A DNA stretch of 12,401 bases from Bryobacterales bacterium (GTDB lineage: Bacteria > Acidobacteriota > Terriglobia > Bryobacterales > Bryobacteraceae): positions 1 through 12,401 of the forward strand of contig PKZC01000320.1 in the NCBI GenBank assembly GCA_003132905.1, written 5' to 3'. The notes beneath the pieces are model-generated. The model was given only the letters and a program-made list of their open reading frames with translations. It searched no databases and was not told the DNA's origin. Positions 7,128 to 12,401 of the stretch are shown piece by piece; the stretch's first letter is position 1, and each line of letters starts with the position of its first letter. A program made the translations under genes and the position numbers.

Positions 7128-8164
7128 TACATTTTGAACTCGCGCACGAAATCCACGACGGCGCGAACGTTGTCGGGCGGAGTTTCGGGCAAAATTCCGT
7201 GGCCAAGGTTAAAGATGTGGCCCGGACGCGAGCCGGTGCGCTTCAGCAGTTCATGCACGCGCATCTTCAGCTCGGGCAGCGGCGCGAAAAGTACCGCCGG
7301 ATCCAGGTTTCCCTGAACAGCGGAACGATAGCTGATATCCATCCAGGCTTGATCGATGTTGACGCGCCAATCCACACCCATCACGTCGCCGCCGGCGGCG
7401 TGCAGCTCACGGAAGAAACCGGAAGCGCCGGTGCCGAAGTGGATCACCGGAACGCTGCCGGTGCGAATCCGCTCGATCAACGCGCGCGAATAAGGCGCTA
7501 CAAACCGAACGTAATCGTCGGGACTCAGAGCGCCCACCCAGCTATCGAACACCTGAATGGCGCGCGCACCGGCGGTCACCTGGCTAAGCGCAAATGGACC
7601 CAACACGTCCACCAGCTTGCCCATCAGACGACGCCACAGGGTTTCGTCGCGATACATCATCGATTTCGTTCGGACGAAGTTCTTCGAAGGTCCGCCCTCG
7701 ATCATGTAGCTGGCGAGAGTAAACGGCGCGCCGACAAAACCAATCACCGGCACGCGGCCAGCCAGTTGACGAACCACTTGCTGAATCGCCTCGCCGACAT
7801 AATTGAGATCGTCGGTGTTGGAGATCGAGAGCGAATCGACATCGTCCGTGGTGCGAACGGGGTTATCGATGTGCGGCCCTTCGCCCGCCAGGAACTTCAG
7901 CTTCAAACCCATTGGCTCGACCGGCAGCAACAGGTCGGCGAAGATGATGGCTGCGTCGACATCCAGAAATTCCACGGGCTGCAAAGTGACTTGAGCGGCC
8001 AAGTCGGGCCGTTTGCAGATTTCCAGAATCCCGGCCTTGGCGCGGATGTCCCGGTATTGCTTCATGTAACGTCCGGCTTGCCGCATGAACCAAACCGGCC
8101 GGACGTCGGTGGGCCGACGGCGGCAGGCATCCAGAAAGCGACTGTTCGTCGAGGTCATTCGCAT
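7127..8164 (-). CDS. hemE: Uroporphyrinogen decarboxylase
   Basis: This is a 345-residue enzyme, the normal length for the family. It removes four carboxyl groups from uroporphyrinogen III to give coproporphyrinogen III, in the cytoplasm, with no cofactor. It carries the family signature PVWFMRQAGRYMKQYR (23-38), the FADLL stretch (75-79) whose D77 matches the catalytic aspartate of the family, the second signature GFVGAPFTLASYMIEGG (142-158), HFGTG in the middle of the barrel, and NLGHGI near the C-terminus. The ATG at 8164 is chosen because GGGA lies five to six bases upstream; an ATG two codons later (8158) is also possible. An in-frame TTG at 8242 is rejected because it falls at the edge of the putative -10 box. 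hemG follows with a one-base overlap, so the two are an operon. They are probably driven by the promoter in the 8165-8360 gap and not by read-through from rbfA alone. Confidence 0.95.
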   Translation of the reverse strand: MRMTSTNSRFLDACRRRPTDVRPVWFMRQAGRYMKQYRDIRAKAGILEICKRPDLAAQVTLQPVEFLDVDAAIIFADLLLPVEPMGLKLKFLAGEGPHIDNPVRTTDDVDSLSISNTDDLNYVGEAIQQVVRQLAGRVPVIGFVGAPFTLASYMIEGGPSKNFVRTKSMMYRDETLWRRLMGKLVDVLGPFALSQVTAGARAIQVFDSWVGALSPDDYVRFVAPYSRALIERIRTGSVPVIHFGTGASGFFRELHAAGGDVMGVDWRVNIDQAWMDISYRSAVQGNLDPAVLFAPLPELKMRVHELLKRTGSRPGHIFNLGHGILPETPPDNVRAVVDFVREFKM

Positions 8165-8242
8165 CGATTTCCCGGCGTGAATTGGCGATTGAGCATGTGT
8201 GAGTGGGTGATCATCCGTTTGGGCCGCGCGTTTAAGGCCCAA

Positions 8243-8277
8243 ATTATAGTAGCGCTTGGACCAAGCCCTACTGTCAA
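8243..8277 (-). promoter_or_regulatory. Putative hemE-hemG promoter with an over-long spacer
   Basis: On the minus strand a perfect TTGACA (8272-8277) lies upstream of a perfect TATAAT (8243-8248), but they are 23 bp apart where 16-18 is usual. Using the overlapping TACTAT (8246-8251) as the -10 box gives 20 bp, near the 19-20 bp of MerR-type promoters. No -35-like box is present 16-18 bp from TATAAT and no good -10 box 16-18 bp from TTGACA. The element would place the transcript start about 70 bases before the hemE start codon. The spacer is filled by a strong dyad, listed separately. Confidence 0.5.
8248..8272. repeat. 25-bp inverted repeat between the hemE -35 and -10 boxes (putative operator)
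   Basis: The left arm AGTAGcGCTTGG (8248-8259) mirrors the right arm CCAAGCcCTACT (8261-8272) around the single base A8260. Eleven of twelve positions pair; only C8253/C8267 fails. The inner 13 bp are a perfect palindrome. The dyad shares its outermost base with each promoter hexamer. It fits a binding site for a dimeric regulator better than a terminator: the central spacing is one base and no T-tract follows on either strand. Confidence 0.6.
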
Positions 8278-8350
8278 TAGTTTGGCCCTAAATTTGTACC
8301 ATCGAGCAGCGGATTTCTAGACTTGGGCTGTAGATTCAGACAGATAGCGG

Positions 8351-8369
8351 CGGGAAGCGCCTATTCCCG
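8351..8369 (-). terminator. Small hairpin over the rbfA stop codon (weak terminator candidate)
   Basis: CGGGAA (8351-8356) and TTCCCG (8364-8369) form a perfect 6-bp stem with a 7-base loop that contains the rbfA TAG stop (8361-8363). No U-rich tract follows on the minus strand, so it is not a classical Rho-independent terminator. It could slow polymerase or protect the 3' end of the message. Confidence 0.25.
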
Positions 8370-8714
8370 GGGGCGGCCCTTTTTCATGCGTTTAAGCAAG
8401 TGTTCCATGCGCCCGCCCAGTTCGGTGGCGATGTCGGCCTCAAAATGGAGCTCGGGAACTCGAAAAAGCTCCAGGCGCCGGGCGATTTCGCGACGGAGGA
8501 ACGTGGCGGCATGTTCCAAGGCAGCGATGGCTTGCGGGACGTCTGCACCTTCGTCCACTCGGATGCGGACCAGGGCATGCTTCTTGTTGGGGGATACCTC
8601 AATACCCGCTACAGTGGCGGAAGCGACACGCGGGTCTGAAAGCTCGTAGGCAATCAACTCGGTCAGCTCTTCGCGAAGAGCCTCTGAGACGCGTTCTTTA
8701 CGATGCTGTGGCAA
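8361..8714 (-). CDS. rbfA: Ribosome-binding factor A
   Basis: RbfA binds the 30S subunit and helps mature the 5' end of 16S rRNA, also aiding growth in the cold. From the TTG at 8714 the protein has 117 residues, the usual size. It fits the KH-like RbfA fold: an N-terminal PQHRKERVSEALREELTEL (2-20), the ELSDPRV motif (24-30), IEVSPNKKHALVRIRV (38-53) and the C-terminal helix-strand unit FLRREIARRLELFRVPELHF (72-91), with a basic tail. The TTG is chosen because the RbfA-like sequence begins right after it and it follows the ylxP stop by one base, which suggests translational coupling. Earlier in-frame starts exist, up to 8891, but they read as frame-shifted ylxP sequence. It is the last gene of the nusA-infB-ylxP-rbfA operon; truB, which often comes next, is absent here. 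Confidence 0.92.
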   Translation of the reverse strand: MPQHRKERVSEALREELTELIAYELSDPRVASATVAGIEVSPNKKHALVRIRVDEGADVPQAIAALEHAATFLRREIARRLELFRVPELHFEADIATELGGRMEHLLKRMKKGRPRE

Positions 8715-8715
8715 C

Positions 8716-9003
8716 TTACTCGAACCACTCCAGACTACTTCCAACCAGGACGCCGCCAAGCAAATGTGCGGCTTCACGCTCCACCAACTGCAGCACCTGT
8801 TGGGCATGCGCATGGTCGGCTGAAACGGTGACTGCCGACACCAGTGAGCGCTGCCAAAGATCCTGATAGTCGATTTCGGCCACCGCGACATTGAATTTGC
8901 CGCGTAAACGGTCTTTGAGGCTTTTGACGGTGTGGCGCTTGTCTTTCAGCGAATGCGCGTCGTCCAGGCGTAATTCCAGAGTGAGGACACCAACACTAGC
9001 CAT
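8716..9003 (-). CDS. ylxP: DUF503 / YlxP family protein
   Basis: This 95-residue protein is of the DUF503 (YlxP) family, small proteins usually encoded between infB and rbfA and thought to have a role linked to ribosomes; some homologues are annotated as RbfA-related. The family pattern is clear: a first strand GVLTLELRL (5-13), then HSLKDKRHTVKSLKDRLRGK (17-36), FNVAVAEIDYQDLWQRS (37-53) and a second beta-alpha unit ending in LEWFE. The ATG at 9003 is chosen because the family N-terminus begins there; the open frame upstream to 9117 reads as infB in another frame. It starts 17 bases after the infB stop with no clear Shine-Dalgarno sequence and ends one base before the rbfA TTG. Confidence 0.9.
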   Translation of the reverse strand: MASVGVLTLELRLDDAHSLKDKRHTVKSLKDRLRGKFNVAVAEIDYQDLWQRSLVSAVTVSADHAHAQQVLQLVEREAAHLLGGVLVGSSLEWFE

Positions 9004-9020
9004 GTCACATCTGAGCAGGC

Positions 9021-11888
9021 CTAGGCCATGGTCTCCACGGCGACGCGCTCGGTGGCGAAGGCTTCGATGACGTCGCCCGGCTTGACGTCTGAGAAATTCC
9101 TCAGCGTGATGCCGCACTCGAAGCCATTCTTCACCTCGCTGGCATCGTTCTTAAAGCGCTTGAGCGATTCGATCTTGCCGGTGAACACAACCACGTTGTC
9201 GCGCAGCAGGCGCACGTCGCTGTCGCGTTTGAGCAGGCCGTCGATCACCTGGCAGCCGGCCACATTGCCGACCTTACTGATGCGGAAGACTTCGCGCACC
9301 GAGGCGCGGCCCTGATACACCTCTTTGAAGACCGGCTCTAGCATGCCAGTCATGGCGCGCTTCAACTCATCGGTGAGCTCATAGATGATGGTGTGCAGGC
9401 GAATATCCACTTTTTCCTGCTCGGCGAGAGTTGCGGCGTTTCTTTCCGGCCGCACATTGAAGCCCACGATAATCGCCTCGGACGTGGATGCCAGCAGCAC
9501 GTCGCTTTCGTTGATCGCACCCACCGCGCTACGCAACACCCGGATGCGTACTTTGTCGTTCGAAAGCTTCTGCATCATGTCGGAAAGCACTTCAGCAGTA
9601 CCGCTGACGTCGGTCTTCAGGATGATGTTGAGCTCCTTGACCTCGCCTTCCTTCAGCTGCTCATGGAACTGTTCCAACGTCATGCGGCCGCTCTTCGACA
9701 TGGCGACGTCGCGCGCTTTGGCTTCGCGGTAGATGACGATCTGCTTGGCCTTGGCGGTGTCGGTAACCACTTGGAACATGTCGCCCACTTCAGGAAGCGA
9801 ATCGAGACCGAGCACCTCGACCGGCATGGATGGTTCCGCTTCGCGCACGGGGCCGCCGCGGTCGTCGAACATCGCGCGTACTTTTCCGAACACCGAGCCG
9901 CAGATAAAATAATCGCCGATGCGCAGCGTGCCGTTTCTAACCAGCACGGTGGCCACGGGACCGCGTCCGCGATCGAGGTTGGCCTCGAGCACGTTTCCAA
10001 CAGCGGGACGGTCGGGGTTGGCCTTCAGATCGAGCATGTCCGCCACCAGCAGGATCATTTCGAGCAGAAGATCCAGATTGGTCTTCGCCCTGGCCGAAAC
10101 GGGCACCATGACGACGTCGCCGCCCCAGTCTTCAGCCAACAGCCCGCGATCGGCCAATTGCTGCTTGATGCGCTCGGGCTGGGCGTCTGGCTTATCCACT
10201 TTATTGATAGCGACGATGATGGGCGCGCCGGCGGCCCTGGCGTGGTCGATAGCTTCCAGGGTCTGCGGCATGACGCCATCGTCGGCCGCTACCACCAGAA
10301 CGACGATGTCGGTGACTTTTGCGCCGCGGGCACGCATGCGGGTGAACGCCTCATGACCAGGCGTGTCGATGAACACGATCTTGCGGTTGTTCTTCTCGAC
10401 GTAGTAAGCGCCGATGTGCTGGGTGATGCCACCGGCCTCGCGGTCGGCAACGTGGGCCGAGCGAATGGCATCGAGCAGCGAAGTTTTACCATGATCGACG
10501 TGGCCCATGATGGTGACCACGGGCGCGCGCCGAACTTTATCGGTGGTAACTTCGGCTTCGGTAATCTCTTGCGTGCTCTCTTCTTCGTAGCTGATCTTGT
10601 TGGTGGAAGCGCCAAATTCGCGCGCCAGGTCTTCCGCCATCTTCACGTCTAGATTCTGGTTGATGGTGGCGAAGATCTTCTTCTCTACCAGCTTCTTGAT
10701 CAGCAGGTTGGCTTTGATGCCCAGCTTTTCGGAAAGTTCCTTGACGGTGATGCCTTCCGAGATCGTAATCTCGCGATCGATGGGGGGCGGCGCAACGGGC
10801 TGCTCCCGCCGCGATACCGGCATCCGGAGTCTTCCCTCTTCCTGTTCCTGATCGCGATGGCGGTCGCGTCCGCCGGGCTTGGCCTGATGCCTGCGCTGCT
10901 GTTCGGTGGTAGGTAGCGGAGCGGCCGGCTCCATCCGCAGCGGCGAAGTGGGATGCAGGGTTCTGGTGCTGCGAAAACCGGGCGATGCGCCTCCGCCTCC
11001 GCCTGGACCGGGAACTCCGGGACCCCGCATAACGGGCTGGCCAGGACGAATGGGACCGCGATAAATGGGCTGGCCGGGCACCGGCGTGGAGCTGCGAGTG
11101 GGCATGCCAGGCCGTGGTGCTTGCGGCTGCACCTGACCCGGCGCCGGACGTGTTTGCTGCAGTCGCGCCACCATATCCGGACGTGGAGGAACTATCGGAC
11201 GAGCCGCCGGCTGGCCGGCCAGATTGGGCCGCGGGGGCGCCGCTCGCAAAGGCATGGCGGGCGCTGGTCCCGGCGTTTCAACAGCGGGAGGCGCCGACGC
11301 TCGCGCCGTAGAAGGAACCGAGGGCGAGTGAGCTGCCGGCGTTGATGGAAATGGTGGCGGCGTTCCGGGCGGCAGGGGCTGGCGCGGTCCCGAAAGTATC
11401 TGACCAGGCCGGGGCGCCGCAGGTACAGGGCGCGCAGTTACCGTGCCGGTGCGCAGAGGAGGATGCAACGGTGCACTTGGGCCCGATGCCAGCGGCGGCC
11501 GCACCGGAGCAGGCTTGCCGCGAAGCGGTTCTTCCGTGACCGTGGATGTGGAGCCGTTCTCAGACGGCGGAGCTGCGGGGGCTTCCACAGTATGGCTGGG
11601 CGCGCTCTTGGCTGCGATCACCGGTGGTTCCTGTTCGGGCTCCGCAGCAGCGTGAGGTTGCTCTTCAATCTTCTCGGGCTCCTCCACTGCGGTGGCCGGT
11701 CCACTGCCTTCCGGCCGGCCGGCGCCTTCTCCGTGGACGCGCTTCCGCACCAGTTCCGCGACCGGCTCATCAATCGAGCTGGAATGCGTCTTCTTTTCGG
11801 TGACGCCAACCTCTGGCAACATTTCTACTATCACGTGCGATGGAATCTCCAGTTGCCTCGCTAGCTCGTTGATGCGAATTTTGCTCAT
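9021..11888 (-). CDS. infB: Translation initiation factor IF-2
   Basis: This 955-residue GTPase brings initiator fMet-tRNA to the 30S subunit and promotes subunit joining. Residues 1-50 are an IF2_N domain ([19 protein letters not shown]). Residues about 55-365 are a long proline/alanine/glycine-rich linker. Residues about 372-425 are a second IF2_N domain ([20 protein letters not shown]). The GTPase domain starts near 452 with G1 GHVDHGKT (462-469), the GGITQHIG switch I region (486-493), G3 DTPGH (508-512), G4 NKVD (562-565) and G5 around SAR (598-600). All key residues are present. Domains II-IV follow to the end, with the fMet-tRNA-binding C-terminal part from about residue 850. The ATG at 11888 matches the family N-terminus, although no good Shine-Dalgarno sequence precedes it. 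It lies 33 bases after the nusA stop. The linker codons are very GC-rich, and the antisense strand is open over long stretches because of this. Confidence 0.97.
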   Translation of the reverse strand: MSKIRINELARQLEIPSHVIVEMLPEVGVTEKKTHSSSIDEPVAELVRKRVHGEGAGRPEGSGPATAVEEPEKIEEQPHAAAEPEQEPPVIAAKSAPSHTVEAPAAPPSENGSTSTVTEEPLRGKPAPVRPPLASGPSAPLHPPLRTGTVTARPVPAAPRPGQILSGPRQPLPPGTPPPFPSTPAAHSPSVPSTARASAPPAVETPGPAPAMPLRAAPPRPNLAGQPAARPIVPPRPDMVARLQQTRPAPGQVQPQAPRPGMPTRSSTPVPGQPIYRGPIRPGQPVMRGPGVPGPGGGGGASPGFRSTRTLHPTSPLRMEPAAPLPTTEQQRRHQAKPGGRDRHRDQEQEEGRLRMPVSRREQPVAPPPIDREITISEGITVKELSEKLGIKANLLIKKLVEKKIFATINQNLDVKMAEDLAREFGASTNKISYEEESTQEITEAEVTTDKVRRAPVVTIMGHVDHGKTSLLDAIRSAHVADREAGGITQHIGAYYVEKNNRKIVFIDTPGHEAFTRMRARGAKVTDIVVLVVAADDGVMPQTLEAIDHARAAGAPIIVAINKVDKPDAQPERIKQQLADRGLLAEDWGGDVVMVPVSARAKTNLDLLLEMILLVADMLDLKANPDRPAVGNVLEANLDRGRGPVATVLVRNGTLRIGDYFICGSVFGKVRAMFDDRGGPVREAEPSMPVEVLGLDSLPEVGDMFQVVTDTAKAKQIVIYREAKARDVAMSKSGRMTLEQFHEQLKEGEVKELNIILKTDVSGTAEVLSDMMQKLSNDKVRIRVLRSAVGAINESDVLLASTSEAIIVGFNVRPERNAATLAEQEKVDIRLHTIIYELTDELKRAMTGMLEPVFKEVYQGRASVREVFRISKVGNVAGCQVIDGLLKRDSDVRLLRDNVVVFTGKIESLKRFKNDASEVKNGFECGITLRNFSDVKPGDVIEAFATERVAVETMA

Positions 11889-11921
11889 ATTTAAGACTGC
11901 AACGCTCTCGTAACGCGGCGC

Positions 11922-12401
11922 TTAGCTGACTTCCCCCGAATCTTTAATGGTATCAAATTCTTTTTTGGGAACCGTAGAATCCTCCGCGGCCGAAGACCCA
12001 TCCCCATCCGCTTGCGCAACAGGTTCCACAAACTCATCCGTCGGGAGTTCCGGCGCGACATCCATCGCGCCATCCGTCGCAATCTCCGTGGTATCTTCCG
12101 GCACAACCTCGGCAGCCGCGGAACTCTGTTGTTCAAACTGTGCGTAATAGGAATTAACAGCAACCAGGATCTTCTCGACGATGCTGGGCTCGATCCCGGG
12201 AATCGCTTCCAGTTCTTCCGGTGTCATGGAACCCAGTTTTTCTACAGTGCCCACGCCCGCTTCAATGAGCTTCTCGGCGATTTCTTCACTGAGGCCATGA
12301 TCGATCAGTATGGAAACCGGCGCTCCTGTGGGCACCAAGGCCGACATAGCGGACTCCACTTCCTGACGCTTCTCTTCTTCGCTCTTTATATCGATCTTCC
12401 A
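11922..12401 (-). CDS. nusA: Transcription factor NusA, C-terminal part (cut by the window edge)
   Basis: The frame runs off the window at 12401, so only the last 159 residues are seen. NusA binds RNA polymerase and controls pausing, termination and antitermination. The first visible residues, WKIDIKSEEEKRQEVESAM, match the end of the second KH domain and the link after it. Residues about 31-87 form a helix-hairpin-helix-like C-terminal domain (LSEEIAEKLIEAGVGTVEKL, then PEELEAIPGIEPSIVEKIL). The last 70 or so residues are an acidic, alanine-rich tail with no recognisable fold. A GTG at 12359 is an internal codon, not the start, because the open and NusA-like reading continues upstream of it to the edge. 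It heads the visible operon, 33 bases before infB; no ylxR gene fits in that gap. Confidence 0.93.
   Translation of the reverse strand, partial: WKIDIKSEEEKRQEVESAMSALVPTGAPVSILIDHGLSEEIAEKLIEAGVGTVEKLGSMTPEELEAIPGIEPSIVEKILVAVNSYYAQFEQQSSAAAEVVPEDTTEIATDGAMDVAPELPTDEFVEPVAQADGDGSSAAEDSTVPKKEFDTIKDSGEVS

Larger units (their letters stand above)
8231..8292. repeat. Outer imperfect inverted repeat flanking the hemE promoter
   Basis: TTTAAGGCCCAAA (8231-8243) and TTTGGCCCTAAA (8281-8292) are near reverse complements: the second reads TTTAGGGCCAAA on the other strand, differing by one substitution and one missing base. They bracket the TTGACA/TATAAT pair and the inner dyad, but the two symmetry centres differ by about two bases. 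This could be a second operator pair or chance in an AT-richer patch. Confidence 0.35.

Noticed and set aside
8165..8242. N-terminal extension of hemE to a TTG at 8242.
   Set aside because: That codon abuts the putative -10 box, and the extra 26 residues are not HemE-like; the ATG at 8164 has a good ribosome binding site and gives the normal length.
8248..8272. The hemE dyad read as a Rho-independent terminator for the rbfA operon.
   Set aside because: The symmetry centre leaves only one unpaired base, and neither strand has a T-tract after the arms; its place between promoter boxes fits an operator better.
7112..8320. A 402-codon open frame on the plus strand opposite hemE.
   Set aside because: It is a shadow of hemE with histidine- and arginine-rich, domain-free sequence, and it runs across the hemE promoter gap without a clear start site.
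9393..10652. A 419-codon open frame on the plus strand opposite infB.
   Set aside because: It lies fully antisense to the conserved GTPase part of infB, is rich in H, R, G and D as expected of a shadow of a GC-rich gene, and shows no recognisable domain.
10953..11864. Several plus-strand open frames of 65-133 codons opposite the IF-2 linker.
   Set aside because: They mirror the proline/alanine-rich linker and give low-complexity arginine- and glycine-rich products; no start signal or family match is visible.
1..12401. A defence system, mobile element, CRISPR array or biosynthetic cluster.
   Set aside because: No gene in the window has nuclease, transposase, integrase, Cas, reverse transcriptase or multi-domain synthase motifs, and no array-like or terminal repeats are visible.

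Overview
The window looks like a stretch of chromosome from a moderately GC-rich Gram-negative bacterium. The gene types (a secreted YVTN-propeller/phosphoesterase fusion, a long GH57 protein beginning with an HMHQP motif, a Ysc84/SYLF protein, and a hemE-hemG pair) together with GTG and TTG starts suggest an acidobacterium, perhaps of the Solibacter/Bryobacter kind. That placement is inferred from protein style and was not tested by a search. All ten genes are ordinary chromosomal types. I see no transposase, integrase, CRISPR array, rRNA, tRNA, toxin-antitoxin pair or phage gene.

Left part (about 70-5800). A plus-strand pair encodes an exported YncE-like beta-propeller/phosphoesterase (70-2526) and, 11 bases later, a GH57 glycoside hydrolase (best start the TTG at 2538, end 4544). 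A minus-strand exported SYLF (Ysc84) lipid-binding protein (4546-5217) converges on GH57 with one base between the stop codons. It diverges from a small exported plus-strand protein of unknown function (5219-5800) with one base between the start codons. The small protein in turn overlaps the end of hemG on the other strand by 38 bp.

Middle part (5763-8360). hemE (uroporphyrinogen decarboxylase, 7127-8164) and hemG/hemY (FAD-dependent porphyrinogen oxidase, 5763-7127) form a minus-strand pair whose stop and start codons share one base. They supply two steps of heme synthesis. The only sizeable non-coding gap (8165-8360) lies upstream of hemE. It carries a perfect TTGACA and a perfect TATAAT on the hemE strand, 23 bp apart, with a 25-bp dyad filling the space between them. 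This is the most unusual signal in the window.

Right part (8361-12401). A minus-strand translation and transcription operon reads nusA (C-terminal part only, cut by the window edge) - infB - ylxP (DUF503) - rbfA, a well-known bacterial gene order. No ylxR lies between nusA and infB, and truB does not follow rbfA.

I did not find a convincing new biological system. The observations most worth checking are the dyad-filled hemE promoter, the back-to-back start codons at 5217/5219 with a possible leaderless transcript, and the almost spacer-free alternating-strand packing between about 2500 and 7130.
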